Under the pieces are notes generated by a model, which did not search any database, was not told the DNA's origin, and was given only the letters and a program-made list of their open reading frames with translations. The position numbers and the translations under genes are program-made. From Eumeta japonica (lineage: Eukaryota; Arthropoda; Insecta; Lepidoptera; Psychidae): DNA of 64,000 nucleotides. Every line of letters begins with the position of its first letter. Within the stretch, counting starts at the first letter, position 1. This document shows, piece by piece, positions 1-12,289 of this stretch. The stretch spans positions 1 through 64,000 of the forward strand of contig BGZK01001478.1 of assembly GCA_005406025.1 (NCBI GenBank), read 5' to 3'.

Positions 1-900
1 CTGAAAACTCAATGTTACTAATAATTTAATTTTTTTTTTCTGTAAAACCACCTTGGCCCAGAATTTTAATGAATTACTGTATTTGAGTACCGCATAATTA
101 TAATGTTCGCAGAATTAAAAAATAGACATTTTAATAAGGAATTCTTTTACTGAAATTGAATGTATATAATGAAGTGTATTTGTATAATGTCATTTTTAAG
201 GTAGAGCATAACATAAATCAAATCATACAACTAAATAATTATCTGAATTTATTGTCAATGACAATGCCTGCTTGAGCCATTATGTGTAATAATAATGTGT
301 AAAGAGGATAAGAAACTTAGGTTTTCTTGTGTTTATAAGTTCTAACACATTTATTTTACTAATTATTCCTATCATAAAAATTATTAGGGAATATACTTAA
401 AAAAGCTAATAACTTCTATGTAAACATTTTATATTGATTAGGTGTCCATAATGCAGCATAAAAAAAAAATAGTAAAACCCCAACCATCAGTGTTCAAGTC
501 ACAACTCAAATGCCTAATTATGTTAGTAAAAATAACCATACAACTTTACTATATGAATATGGTCATATCCTGTACCTTTTCCCAATTTCCTATGCTTGTG
601 GCAAAAATCAGATCTAGAATTCTAATATTTTAATGCCACATAATAAATGATTGAATGTGATATTTTTAAAGTAGTACGAGTCAGAGAGCTGCAACATCGG
701 ACTTCCAACATATGAAAAATTACACTGAACACTGGAAAATTAGTTGTCCAGATGTACTTGCGCAGTATACTTGTTTCATGTTACACAGGTGGTTAATGTT
801 CAATAAAGATGCAGTACTTTATACCTGCCCCTAATCCATGCCCTTGTCACCATTGCAAAGATACCATTTGGAACCGAAAGCTTAAGGTACTCTTTGAGAC
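1..900. other. Intron sequence, no exon seen
   Basis: This should be the intron that follows E9. I looked on the minus strand for the continuation of the C-terminal nucleotidase domain and saw none. The sequence is AT-rich and non-repetitive, and short ORFs here lack coding character. Confidence 0.5.
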
Positions 901-1005
901 ACAAGTCAAAAACTCATCGGTCAGTTCTCCCAAGGTCGGGATCGAACTTGTACCTTCTGGTTCTAAGGTGACGTTCTTAAAAACTGAGCTACCGTTGTTT
1001 TCAGT
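900..1005 (-). repeat. tRNA-derived SINE fragment
   Basis: On the minus strand the RNA polymerase III promoter boxes are recognisable: an A box GTAGCTCAGTT around 983-994 and a B box AAGTTCGATCC at 939-949, at tRNA-like spacing. Overall the stretch reads as a tRNA-like head without cloverleaf integrity. It sits in the intron just downstream of E9. The length of the non-tRNA body is not determined. Confidence 0.6.
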
Positions 1006-1091
1006 TCATAGAATGCAGTTCAAAATAATTTCTACAATGTGGAATAAGACTATTCTAATTGAGGTAATCTATTTCTATAATATGAACTGAC

Positions 1092-1270
1092 CTGATCAGA
1101 CCTAAAAGTTCCAGAATTGATGACGACCAAGTCGGCGCCGGTCGCCGCCAGCAGCACGTCGCAAACCCAGTTACCGAGGTTAGATTCCGCGCGACGTATC
1201 GACGAGAACCTTCCTTCTAGAGGTACACAGAACTTGCCCAGAACTTCGTCCATTTTGCCTTCTATCAGCG
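1092..1270 (-). CDS. Nucleotidase exon E9 (start of C-terminal domain)
   Basis: The exon has 179 bases, acceptor ACCTTGCAG|CGCTG and donor GATCAG|GTCAGT, leaving in phase 0. It encodes LIEGKMDEVLGKFCVPLEGR, then RAESNLGNWVCDVLLA, then ADLVVINSGTFRSDQ. E-S-N-L-G-N and the INSGTFRSD loop match the ESNLGNL and NGGGIRSD-type motifs of the 5'-nucleotidase C-terminal domain. Third codon positions are markedly GC-rich. Confidence 0.93.
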
Positions 1271-4200
1271 CTGCAAGGTATGAAACCAATTTTTTTACTA
1301 TCATTCTGTGCCTTTAACTATAAGGAAGTCTCATTTTTTTTTTATTCTCAACTTAAATTCTGATTGATGGAACACTTTCTGAAGAATTGGACAAGTGTGA
1401 GGATAGCGCACATTACTACCTTACAACGATCTATCAATATATGCAATATGCAGAATTATCCAATTTGGGACATACAAAGTCTTTAAATACAGGATAAACA
1501 CACTTTTAAACTGTGTATAATAAAGGAAACCCGACCCGACAATTAAAATACATTATACTTGATGGGTCAAGGTAAAACCATTGCCTTGAAACCAGAAGCT
1601 ATCTGGTTTATTCCTGATCATGGGGAAATTGAGTTTTTAAATTAAGTCAAATGAAACCACTCGCTCCACGTGTCATTAAGACTTTAGTCCCAAACACCGT
1701 CATAACTTTGGTGATAATGGTCATTATCAGTGACAACTCACTAGACCAGCGTGGGGGTCCAAGTACCTCAATCTGAATTAAGTATGAGGAGTAGTATGTC
1801 TCCTAGTATGCTTAGGAGGGTATGCCTCAGCAGTTGGCCTTTTAAAAACTGACACAACAAAGGCGGTGACTCCTGTGACAGCTGTTCCACTGGTGCTTAT
1901 AGCATCATCTATATGCATGTATAAAAATATATTCCGGCTGAATGTTCTATGAGATCAGTCTCATGGGATCCAGTCACATGTGCAGTATGAGTACATCTTC
2001 AGAATGTGGGTGACCACAAAATGGTGGTCATAATTTAGAATAGAATAAAGAATTTAAGGGATGATGGTTCAGTGGTCATGAAAGGAGTCTTCGATTCGAA
2101 AGGTTTTGATTATCCATACAGTTATATTTACTTACATAATTATCATTTTTATCTTTTGGTGCAGTTTTTACCTTTTGGTGTAATTCGCCCTAAGTGTCGT
2201 GACTTTGACTTTAACTCCAAAGATTGAAAGAATTTTTTTGGATACTGTGTTAATGTAAACACAATCAGTCGATTTATTTAAGAGTTATTAAAAACTTACT
2301 ATTAATTTTTTCTCCGATATCTGATGTAGTTTATTTTTTTATTTAGATCAATTTATTAATAGATCAGTTGATTGATGTAAGAGATATGTAAAAAAAATCA
2401 CACAATATTTACTTTGAGAGCACTCAAAATTCACATGGCTGACTAAGGTGCTATTTTTGTAAATTTTCAACACAAATGAAATGAAGAATCTCTACAAGTT
2501 TATTTGTTATAGCTAAAAGACTATGTATTTAAGTTTGTATTAACAACTCTCATGATGTTGTCTCATTAATTGAATTAAATGATCTCATTAATTACATTAT
2601 ATTTTAGACTATTTTTTTTTAATTACTAGGTAAGCATTTAGTATTATTTGTGTATATTTATAATACTCACAAGAATATTTTTCGACTTTCTCCTTCAACA
2701 CGGGGTCTTCAGGGTACAAACTGGTAACATGCACATCATGGATGTCAACACGTGTTGTGTCATTTTCGAAGCTGATTGTGATCTTGGAAAATTGTCTGAA
2801 GTCTGTACCGCTTTTCACGATGTACTTATTGTTCACCTATAACACGTACAAAGAATGCCAATTGAATTAACGCAATGCCATAATTTCACATTAGTAATAT
2901 GATGTAAAAACATCAATGATTATTTTTAGAATACTTATATAAAATCATGAGCATTTTCATCAATATATATTTGACATGTCATCGTCAGATTCATGAGCAT
3001 AAGAGAGACCTCACGTATCTCAAAATCTATTGGTTTAATTCCATGTTACAAGTATGCGGTCAAGTTATTAGGGAGCATTAAAAATATGCTATGTAATAAT
3101 AAATTAGAAGCACAATTTAAAATATCATCATATATATTATTTCTAAAAGATGTTTTTTTCTGGCACCCTAGATCTCATTCAATACTGCACCAAAAAAAAT
3201 AAAAAAAAATACCCAGTTGAAGCTTATTAATTCTACTTTATGCTAAAAATATGCAAAAAGTCGAAAAAAATCTTTTTGTTGATAAAAACATTAAAAAACA
3301 ATTTTTATAACAAATGACAGAAGCGCCATCTACGGGTCATTTATAAACTATTTTATGTTGAGAATGTTTTAAAACATTAGATGGCGCGGTTGATTAACGA
3401 TATCGTCGAATTTTTTCAAATAACGGGTTTTAGCGCACGAGCGATACACTCTTGAGTCGAAAATTCCAAGTATTAATTGATATAAAAAAAATGAATATAA
3501 ATAAAATTGTGCCAGGGGTAGCTAGTTAAAATATATTAAGAAATTGCACAGTAGGAAAAAGTTCACACTGTGGATAGACAACATGGCATAGATACTTATA
3601 TGATATTGCGAGAAAGTGATGAAATGTGTTTTTTTCTATAGTTGAATTTATGAAATATGATATTGTAGAGCTTCTATTGTACTTAGCAAGTCAGAGTTTT
3701 TTTTAAGTTATGAAATGTTTAGGTTGCAAAGGTTGTGAAAGAAATAAAATTGAAAAAAAAAATTATCATTAAAACCTCTATTCCATAAAGTATTAGCTAA
3801 TATTAATTATAAATTCCATCAGGTTACCGTTTTTCTTAGTTGCCTGAGAATTTATTGATTATCCCAATAGGGACATAGTATAATTGATAATTATTCAAAG
3901 ATATCTTTTACTGCCTTATAAGAATTGAACTGTTTAATACAAGTTCTACAAATTTTTAAAATATCAATCAGGGAAAGATTGTATGAACAATTTCCGGTAA
4001 CTGAGGCTATTTGATTTATGTGATCTTGCATTACCAGGTTGTAATTGTGGCAAATTGGCATTATGAATATAGTACAAATAAGTTTATCACATTATATAAA
4101 GTTTAATATATGGATATTAACTGTTCTAACAGTACCATATCTTAGTACAATAACAAATTACAGCAGCATGAAACCATCTAATGGTCACTATTTTGTCGGC

Positions 4201-7200
4201 AACTGTGTTTAGGGCTGATAATGTCGTCTGGGTTCAGCTATTGCATTATTACTTTATACTCATTGTGAATAATTCATCATATCCATTCGAGATAATTCAT
4301 TTCAAAAGCACTTTATTTGTACACACCATCGCAATTGTGCCTCGAGGAACCACAACTCGCATCTCCAGTTTTATAAATGGACATATGGACAACTAAGCTA
4401 ACTGTGGTAAAGTTTATTCATATTAACTGTTTATATCCATACGCATTAATTGGATATATGAACTTATTTTTAGGGGTCCATACCTCTTCAAGAAAACGGA
4501 ACCATTATGAGATCACTTCGTTAATTATCGATCCGTCTGTCCTTCAAGAGCCTTTTTCTCAGGAATGCATGGAGGTATCAAGTTGAAATTAAAATCAAGT
4601 CTGCGTTTGACTTTGACTGACTTAGAAGTTATATTTTTAGGGTTCCGAGCCAAAATCGCAAAAGTGAAACCCTTATAGTTTCGTCATGTCCGTCCGTTAC
4701 TTTACCACAATATCTTCAAATATTTTTATGTACTATGAGAACATTACTCTTTTTATTAGACATTTTTTTAATAGCATATTCTTGAGGCAAATGTGCAAGC
4801 GAGTCACCAGAGCGGATTATCACCGCAGCCTATGGACACTCGCAACACCAGAGAAATCACCAATGCATTGCCAGTGTTTCAGGTGGGAATAAATACCTAA
4901 TAAAGGGGGGAGTGATGAGAGTGGACCGCCGAAATTCTCATTAACTGGACGAAGTTGCTACTTACCATCCATATTCTGTGGGAATGTGGTGTTTCACCGA
5001 TCGATCTGGCTTACTTTTATACTATTTTTTACACAGCCAAGACTGACCAAAGTATGGTTCTAACACAGTAGATACTCTTAGTTTATTATTGATTTTTATA
5101 TTTTTGTGGTTAGTAATTATTGGATTATACTTAATTTAAATTACGTACGATTTGTAATATTGGTAGCATATTAAAAAAAGGAAAATTTTGAGAACCCAAA
5201 AGTGGCGAGCTTGGATAAAAGGATTGATGAATATTATTGAAGCAAGAAATATGTACAAGGATCATGCTATATGGAGATTTGTGGTCTCTGCCTACATTTC
5301 TGGGACATGGGTGTGAGTATATTATTATTAATATGCAGTAAAGGGACACTCACTTCAATGACTTCATAGACATGGTCATGACCTCCCAATATCAAATCAA
5401 TTTCGTTGCATCCTTCAGCTAGTTTTATGTCATTGGGGGTCCGCATATGCGTAAGCGCAATGACATACTCACAACCCTGAAAAATATAAATGTAATTAGA
5501 ATTTGAGAGGATGCAAGTCCTATTTGTGCTACGATTTCTTAATGCAATTTAATTGTTTACACATAAAATGTAAGAATGAAAATGCATAAAAAAAAAAATC
5601 CAGTGAAAATATAAATGGTATACTGCTGGTTTGATCTTGCTAATACAACTATCAGATTTTTTTTCAATAAAAATATCATTAATATTTAAAATTTTGTGTA
5701 GAATTATTAATTAATGTATTGTAATTATTATTATATTGTAGAATAATTAGTAATGTAATGCATTATCAAGGAATCTGTTCACAAGTGTTCCTGATTGTTT
5801 ATGTTGTTCTTTTTTGTATTATCAAATTCTTTCATTAATAGACTAGTTTTTAATGTTGTTGATTAACGACACATAGATAAATATATACCTCTTGTTTTAA
5901 TTGAGAGGCGAGTTTGGAGCCAGCTTGCAGAAAATCTATGAAGGTCACTTCTTCAGGATTTATAGTTGCCAAAGTGTCAAGCCACTCCTGTGAAGTTGAA
6001 AGGAAGCTGATAACATTTGCTTTCCATAACACATGGAAAACAGTGTTTCAATATTGAAACTAGCAGTAGTGGTTTTGTACCGTAGGACATATTACCATAA
6101 TGTATAAACTTGTTTCATAACTAAATCTCAATAATGCTGTTGCAATGCAAACACAATATTTCATCGAAGCCTACATAATGTACATTGGGGGTCTAATTCA
6201 GAGGAGTGTTTTAAAATCACCTCACATTTCATATATTTGTGGTTATTTCGAAGAAGTTTTACTTTTTCGCTTGACATTGACCTAGGTGTGATATAATGAT
6301 AGCCATCCAGAAAATTAATGCAGATAATTTTTTTAAAGAATGTCTAATTTAATGTATAGGTCTTTCTTGTTGATCAAATTAGTTATACAGAACATGAATA
6401 TTCATAAAAAAAAAAAGCGAAAAGGAAATGATGCCCAATCTTATCAGTTAGATATGTATAGCTCAGTTACACCGTGGAAGGCTATCATCAGATCACATCC
6501 AAATTCGTTCCAAGTAGAGAACCAAGACTCTAAAGTAACCTCAAATGCACCGAAACATAAAGCATTTCAAAAAGTTCCTTCTGATTTTGTCCCTCGGTGT
6601 AGTGATTTCATGAAAATTTAATTAAGTATTCATTTCTCAAGACCTCCAGAAAATTTTGTAGAGTATGTTTGTATCTTATTTGACATGCCAATCTAAATTA
6701 GGTTAGGTATTTTTTAGGAATCCATTAAGTATATACAGATGGGAGTAAATAATATGTTATAATATACAAAGCTTAAGATATTTTAATGGCCGATCCTAGC
6801 AACCCTCAGTCAAGACTGGGCAGGCATGAAGGATTAAGGGTCTAAACTGAAAAAAAATTGCATGAAGATATGTTTCAGTTATGGAATGATTGAAACCTAT
6901 TACAATAAGTGTCTAATCAAAGTTTGCCCAATTAGCTCTATATCATTAGGGAATACAGGTGCCGCACTTCATTTTTAAACCAACAAATTTACTTTTTCTT
7001 TTTGGGTTTTTTAACATTTTTCCTTATTGTCACATTTTTTTGTTACCTTTATACTATAATTTTTCTTGCATATTTGACAACTTTTATAATATACTTATTC
7101 ATCCTTATTAAAAAGACAACTATTATGGAGTTACATTGTTTTATATTGTGGAGTTGGATATGGAGTTATAGGAAACATACAAAACAGCCAGCCAGAAATA

Positions 7201-10200
7201 ATTTGTAATATTTATAAAGAATATATAGGTTTTAGAAATTGCATTAATAGATATTAAAAATATGCTTGAAAGTTTTTTTAATAAATAGTGTTTTTAAACA
7301 CTCCACAATATTACATATTTGTAGGTGCTGTGTGGACATCAAGAACTATGCTTTGATATTTAAAAAATGTTCACAAGCCTCTACAACAAAAGATGAAACA
7401 TAAACTAAATCTTTTTCTATTTGCAATTTAAAGTTAATGACTCTTATTTGTTTATTCAGGTATGGATCATTAGTATAATTTCTTGATTATCATTTCTCTA
7501 TGTATTAAGTTTTAAGGTTCATATCAACAGTGACATATCCATAAACATTCACCTGTTCAACCAATCCAATCAGGCCGATCTTGTGTCCATTGTAGACCAA
7601 TGCATGCGTAATTTTACCATCACCGAGCGGCCTCCCAGTCTCGTTGTCTATGACATTTGACATGAGCCATGGGAAGTTACATTGCGCCACTAGATTGGAC
7701 AGTGTTTCTAGGCCGAAATCTAAAAAAATTAAACATGGTATGTCTATAGTAAATCAATTTCACAACTATTTTAAATGATAAATTTGTCATATTTATAAAT
7801 AAATTATTGTAAAAAAACCAAGTCTGAGTTAAAAGAATTAACTTCCATACCAATCTTTCTTTGATAGGAATTAATATTATAAAGGTCAAAATGTCTTTGT
7901 ATGTAAAAACTCATTTTTAAACATTCATTGTCACAAAAAAACAACAATGTTCTGTTTTATAATTTTATATCTATTAAGCATACTAATATCTAAAATTTTA
8001 GTTTTAGAAATATGAGATTTTGAGGGAGAATGGTAATTTTTAGAAAATATTAATTCATATTTTTGGGGGCACTGGATAGCAAACAAAAATATTTTTGGAA
8101 CCATTAGAGGCAGCACTTTCAAATGATATCTCACACGATAGGCATATTAATTCAAAGTCTTTATTTAAGCAAAAAACAGACCCTACATTTTAATCTAAAA
8201 CACTTTTTTTCTAATCTTTAACTAGCAATAAATATGTACATCATCCTATATTCCATTCTTTAATAATGGAATCTTGATAATGCGTCTGTTTAAATTAAAT
8301 ATTCAAAATCTCCCTTTTTTTAGAACAACTCTGCCAAAATGACTATAACAAAACTACATACATAATTGAAAATATACTTATAAATAATATAGATACAACC
8401 CTAATAAATGCTCGGCCAAACTGCAAGCGCGGGCGCGATCGGGTCGCCGGCCGTGCGTGCTGTAGCGCAGTACCTACGTGTCAGTTGTTCTAAGACTGTC
8501 AGTACGACATTTCTACTTGGAAATGGTTACTTCATTAACTGGCACAGTTGTTCTAAGAAAGACGTAGATTATGAATATTTGCAAAAAGATGCATCATCGA
8601 TTCCATAGATTCCATATGGTATATACATATATAAGGTAAAACAGGAAGCAACATCAGAATAAATGTCGGCAGCTACATTTTTTCTAGCAATCTTATCGTT
8701 GTTTTATTTTTATTATAGAAACGCTTGTTTAGAACAATATTTTGTTTAATCAACAGATAAGGAACAGGTCTTATAATGTTCGATTCTAAAAATTGGGAGT
8801 CCTATTAATTTCTAAAACTTATATGTGACTGTGAATGTTATCACGAGTTACAGTTATTTAAAAGTATATTCCAATAATAATATTTCATAATAGAATATTA
8901 CCAAAGTCATGGTTGCCAAATACTGCACAGTGGGTCCCGATTTCATTTAACACTGGCACCATTTGTTCACCTTTTGTATATGTGCTTACTGAAATAAACA
9001 AAAAATACATTCATTAACCCATATGTTGTATGAGGGTCTCTTAATTAAGCAAACAAAAGGATTCAGTTGACATGTATATGAATAAAAGTACAAAAATAGT
9101 AATTGATCATATATTAATATCAATAAGTAAATAAAGCAATTAGCTTTTTTCAAAGGATTTATTTTTAATTTTGTCTAAAATTGCTCATATATTTTAAGAA
9201 TTGTGACAATATATTGAGTTATTGGTTTCATGATGACTGATGAATATTATTAGTTTTTCTCACATTGTAATTAATCACTTCTTTATAAAGTTTCACATTG
9301 CAAAGTTGCAAAAAAATATAGAATTTGTATGTTGTATTATGTTTAAAAGTAAATATCTAGATAGTGTACAAAACACTTTAAAAATATTAAAATAAAGAAT
9401 TAAACAAGTACGACAACAAAGTCACTTGTTTATCCTATAAGATATTGAGTAAGGGCGAAGGAGCGAAATAGTAATCAGTATCTATAAAACTATTATTTTT
9501 GAATCTTTGGTGCATTTAGGGTTTTATGTAATATATAAGCATAAAATGAAAATGCCAGCTTAAGCCAAAAAATCTGGGAAATTATTAAAGCATTTTCCTA
9601 TCCAGTGTATGTCAGTCTACAGCCAAAAGTCTTTGAACAGTATGTGCATGTTGCCAGTCAGGATCGCCTTAAGATATGCAGGGCTCTTGGGCACACAGAG
9701 GCCAGTACAGGTCAGAGTGCTTAGGCAGACACAAAGAGCTTTGGCCATTGGATACACATTGTTTGGGACCGTTTTAGAAAGCCAAATAATATGTGAATGA
9801 ATATAGATGTAATATAATTTTACATGCAAGTTAAATGACAATGATAGCTTTTGTGGGTCAACCATCAGACCAGGTCTGTGCCCCACATGCTCTTATGGAA
9901 AAGACGGAACTATCGCTATTGATAATATATGGAATGCCAGATGTAGTCTTTTATTTGTGGTGTCATAAATAAGCTGAGAGTCACTTGACATGTGATGAAA
10001 AAAGATATGCTCAGAATTACTCTGTGAATTGAAATCTAAAGCGAGGAAAACATAGTAAAATCAGTGATGACCTCTCTCAAAGAATTAGTAAGCTGAAGTG
10101 GCAATGAGTGAACCAGATTACTCGTAGAATTGATAACCAATGAGGAAAAAAGATTTGCAAGTGGTGACCATAAACTGTACTAGGTAGATTGACAATATGG

Positions 10201-12289
10201 TCTGGATCACAGACCACTGTCCGTTACAAGTGACCCAGAACCGTATGTCATGGAAGTTTAAGGAGAAGGCTTACGTCTAACAATGGACATTCAATAACTT
10301 AAACATATAAAATCATAAAAAGGACTAGTGGCTATTTTCACTCATTTCGATTATCAGTTAATGTTACATTGAGTGCAAGGATAGGTATTCGAGGTAAGAA
10401 CAATAATGTCAATCACTTGTTTTACAACTATCTAATACAGCAAAACCTCAAAAAAAAAACTGATTTTCTCAACAGCCAGGTACAGTAAGCAAGTAACTCT
10501 GCCGCTCTGAATTGTTTACGAATTATACAATGCCCAGATATAATGCTTCCCGATCATTCTTTGTTTTGCCTCACGTTCCTATTTTACGCCATTGCGATGC
10601 TTTCATGACTAACTTCACAGCCAAAGAGTTTTGTTTGTTGTACTGTAAGGCTTTACTAAGCATCAGGGAAATATGTATAGTTAGTCGTTTAATTTATGTG
10701 TTGTAGATGTAACAAATAATATTAATACTATAAACTCACACCTATTTCCCAGAGGGGTAGGCAGAGACTACAGATTTCCACATGGTGCAATCTTTACATA
10801 TCTTTCTTGTTTCACAACATTCATCAATCTTTTCATACAAGCTCGTTGGTTTTGGTTGGTAAAATTTCGCCCTCTTTTAATACAACCACCAATTTCAGCC
10901 ACATAATACATACTGAATCATAATAAATATATTTTTATATATTTATTTAAGTATATAGATGATTTGTGGAGACTGATGTTTTACATTATGAATATTGTTT
11001 ATTCACATAAAAGAAGTATAACATCTTAAGTTTGTATATCAGCAAACACATTTATTTGTTTCTAATATCAATTATCTTATTTTAAAAATATACTTATTAT
11101 TTTATAATTCAGTAAAACAAAAGTTAACACTCTACATACACATGCTGGGTGAGAAGGCGTCGCCACTGAACAAGACCAGCGGGTTGTGAAGCGCTTTGAC
11201 TGCTGTGGAGAAACGGAGAGCCCCACCCACAGGCTCTGTATCTGAAATAATTTAAGAATGATGTTCATTATGTTTGTTTGTCAAGTGTAACCATTAATTT
11301 TAGAGCCATATTCTGTAAAAAAAAAAGTGAATTTGAGCAATTGTAATAATAAGTAAAATAAAAGTAAAAAGTAAATACTAAAAGTGTAAAGATATTATTA
11401 TTATTCAAAAATTAACATATAAGTTCTCAATTGTGATTGCTATTAGATCATGATTATGTATAAACAAATAAAATAAAATTATTTTTGGGTACAATTTAAC
11501 TTATATTTTAATGATATATTCTACTTTGATATCTATGTACATATATATTATACAAATTGAGAAACAAAGTTATACTCTTATAATAAGTCGATTTATTTAT
11601 TAACACATGTTAAACAAAATTGTTATTTTTGTTTAATATAATATCTTCTTTGTAAAAAATACAATTGGCCGATTTACCTATTGTTTACGCCATTTTCCCT
11701 CTTTTATATTATAGTTTGTCTCCAATATACAAAGACAACTGATATATGTGGGGGTATATGCGCGAGACGTCATATATACTCACTTGCCGGCGCATTGGAG
11801 GTACTTTACTCACGTGCGCACGAGTGAAAACGGAAAACGCGGCCCGGTGCGGGTCAATAGAGTTTTATACATAAAAATACGTTAGCGGGAGTATGAATAC
11901 AATTAAAAACGGTGCCACTAGACGATCGTTGCCTGGACACCCAAGACACAGCGTCGGCGAAATCTAGGTGAGCCCCGAAACTAACTGTTCCTCAGGGCTG
12001 TCCTGGCGTGTACACCGATGCTTATAGATATTTAGAAAAAAATATATGAAGAGAGATAAAGAAATTGATAAGATAAACAAAATATCCATTTATTTGGGTT
12101 GGAGGCATTGAACAATTACGGCGCAGAATTTTAAAAACTACCTTCCTTATCGAAACTGTACTCACTGGTTGTCTGCTCGATATTATACACATCATTGTAG
12201 TGTACTATGAGAACGCAGTCACCAGGCATTCCTCGGCCAGCCAATTGGCTCACCGCTCGCCGACCCACTTGACGTACTTCCAATGATGC
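1092..12289 (-). CDS. 5'-nucleotidase-family metallophosphatase (CG11883-like), 3'-incomplete
   Basis: Eight exons (12142-12289, 11140-11241, 8902-8988, 7553-7719, 5889-5987, 5354-5476, 2671-2836, 1092-1270) join with AG/GT borders and matching phases into one 357-residue frame with no stop. Motifs in order are HYNDVYN (metal site I), FSGDAFSPS (site II), FGNHDF (the Asn-His pair), ALTHMR, and GGHDHVYE. After a linker comes RAESNLGNWVCD..INSGTFRSD, the start of the 5'-nucleotidase C-terminal substrate domain. Family members are two-metal phosphohydrolases of nucleotides or related phosphate esters; the substrate here is unknown. The frame is still open at 1092 and no later exon is visible at 1-1091, so about a third of the protein lies off the left edge. 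The DxH histidine of site I is a tyrosine here. No signal peptide is visible in these exons, which argues against a CD73-like surface enzyme. I am confident of the family; the CG11883 orthology is from memory. Confidence 0.93.
2055..2115 (+). repeat. Possible second tRNA-related SINE fragment, internally deleted
   Basis: An A-box-like TGGTTCAGTGG (2065-2075) is followed by a B-box-like CTTCGATTCGA (2089-2099). The spacing is about 20 bases too short for a tRNA, so this would be a deleted copy or a chance match. Confidence 0.3.
2671..2836 (-). CDS. Nucleotidase exon E8
   Basis: The exon has 166 bases, acceptor TGTTATAG|GTGAAC and donor TTCTT|GTGAGT, leaving one base over. It encodes NNKYIVKSGTDFRQFSKITI then SLYPEDPVLKEKVEKYS. 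IVKSGTDFRQFSKI is the strand pair after the last metal motif, where the family closes its catalytic domain. The ORF continues past the donor into intron sequence, and that part is not coding. Confidence 0.92.
4465..4700 (+). repeat. Dispersed repeat family F (GGTTCCG type)
   Basis: A run of phrases typical of a common lepidopteran interspersed repeat: AGGGGTCCATACCTCTTC, AACGGAACC, GGAGGTATCAAGTTGAAA, then AGGGTTCCGAGCC and TTTCGTCATGTCCGTCCGT. Shorter relatives occur near 26440-26480 (AGGGTTCCGAAGTC) and 51290-51345 (AGGATTCCGTAGTC). The parent element class is not known to me. Confidence 0.5.
4788..4945 (-). repeat. Dispersed repeat family B, copy 1
   Basis: Reverse-strand copy of a GC-rich repeat whose core reads TGGTGATTTCTCTGGTGTTG then GAGTGTCCATAGGCTGCGGTG, with the outer part GGCGGTCCACTCTC. 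It matches the copies at 47385, 50955, 52495 and 56830. Confidence 0.7.
5190..5345 (+). mobile_element. Repeat family A (LINE 3' end), copy 1
   Basis: Translated, this copy reads RLMNIIEARNMYKD then WRFVVSAYISG before a stop and a TATTATTATTA tail. The same frame (EAR.(V/I)CKDR...KS(V/I)VSAYPSG) is found in other copies, so the family is most likely the C-terminal end of a LINE ORF with a microsatellite-like 3' tail. It lies in the intron between E8 and E7. Confidence 0.6.
5354..5476 (-). CDS. Nucleotidase exon E7 (THMR and GGHDH)
   Basis: The exon has 123 bases, acceptor TTTTTCAG|GGTTG and donor TTGAA|GTGAGT, phase 0 at both ends. It encodes GCEYVIALTHMRTPNDIKLA then EIDLILGGHDHVYEVIE. It carries the last metal-binding histidines: one in THMR and two in GGHDH. 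Confidence 0.93.
5889..5987 (-). CDS. Nucleotidase exon E6
   Basis: The exon has 99 bases (33 codons), acceptor CTTCACAG|GAGTG and donor CAAGAG|GTATAT, phase 0 at both ends. It encodes EWLDTLATINPEEVTFIDFL then QAGSKLASQLKQE, a mainly helical segment that precedes the THMR motif. Confidence 0.9.
7553..7719 (-). CDS. Nucleotidase exon E5
   Basis: The exon has 167 bases, acceptor TTTTTTTAG|ATTTC and donor GAACAG|GTGAAT. It encodes DFGLETLSNLVAQCNFPWLM, then SNVIDNETGRPLGDGK, then HKIGLIGLVEQ. The FPWLMSNV and KIGLIGLVE strands fit the family pattern between the GNHD motif and the fourth metal motif. Confidence 0.92.
8902..8988 (-). CDS. Nucleotidase exon E4 (GNHDF)
   Basis: The exon has 87 bases, acceptor TTATTTCAG|TAAGC and donor ACTTTG|GTAATA. 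It encodes STYTKGEQMVPVLNEIG followed by THCAVFGNHDF. GNH is the invariant Asn (metal ligand) and His (acid/base) pair of metallophosphatases. Confidence 0.92.
9605..10290 (+). pseudogene. Decayed RTE-type LINE, C-terminal end of the endonuclease-reverse transcriptase
   Basis: Several frames together follow the C-terminal pattern I know from lepidopteran RTE elements. In order: PKVFEQ (compare VFDQCVLPV) at about 9625, LRVT...MKKDMLRITL near 9980-10020, SKLKWQ near 10088, then RRIDNQ.GKKICKW, and finally GEGLRL-like and NNGHSIT residues before the end at about 10290. Frameshifts and stops are frequent, so the copy is long dead. It sits in the intron between E4 and E3, opposite in orientation to the host gene. 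Confidence 0.75.
10305..10500 (+). repeat. Dispersed repeat family D, copy 1
   Basis: About 195 bases matching 16095-16290 in the same orientation. Shared phrases are ATCAGTTAATGTTA, AATGTCAATCA/ATCGTCAATCA, TTTTACAA.TATCTA, AAA.CTCAAA, and TGATTT.CTCAA.AGCCAGGT. It directly follows the RTE relic in this copy only, so the two are separate units. Confidence 0.65.
10728..10895 (-). mobile_element. Repeat family A (LINE 3' end), copy 2
   Basis: Reverse-strand copy: TAAACTCACACCTATTTCCC then GGGGTAGGCAGAGACTAC, followed by TTCATCAATCTTTTCATACA. It is the complement of the GTCTCTGCCTA copies at 5190 and 32325. Confidence 0.7.
11140..11241 (-). CDS. Nucleotidase exon E3 (metal site II, GDAFSPS)
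   Basis: The exon has 102 bases, acceptor TTATTTCAG|ATACAG and donor CATGT|GTATGT. Two bases complete the Asp codon split with E2. The peptide reads EPVGGALRFSTAVKAL then HNPLVLFSGDAFSPSM. GGA.R.....K is the helix following site I, and FSGDAFSPS is the bridging-Asp motif of calcineurin-like phosphatases. Confidence 0.92.
11745..12030. other. GC-rich intronic patch, unassigned
   Basis: A locally GC- and CpG-rich stretch (for example GAAAACGCGGCCCGGTGCGG, and GACGATCGTTGCCTGGACAC) in the otherwise AT-rich intron between E3 and E2. The neighbouring exons join in phase without it. It may be a mobile-element fragment or a regulatory segment; no family was recognised. Confidence 0.3.
12142..12289 (-). 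CDS. Nucleotidase exon E2 (metal site I)
   Basis: The exon has 148 bases between acceptor CACCACAG|GCATC and donor GGAAG|GTAGTT. It enters in phase 0 and leaves one base over. It encodes GRGMPGDCVLIVHYNDVYNI, containing the Asp of metal site I. In CD73 and UshA the motif is ND-x-H; here it reads N-D-V-Y. An in-frame Met lies 13 residues before the Asp (GRGM), so translation could start here if E1 is wrong. Confidence 0.9.

Noticed and set aside
8408..8608. Plus-strand ORF of 66 residues starting in a very GC-rich patch (GCAAGCGCGGGCGCGATCGG)
   Set aside because: It lies within the E5-E4 intron on the opposite strand, and only the first third is GC-rich. More likely a mobile-element fragment; not recognised.
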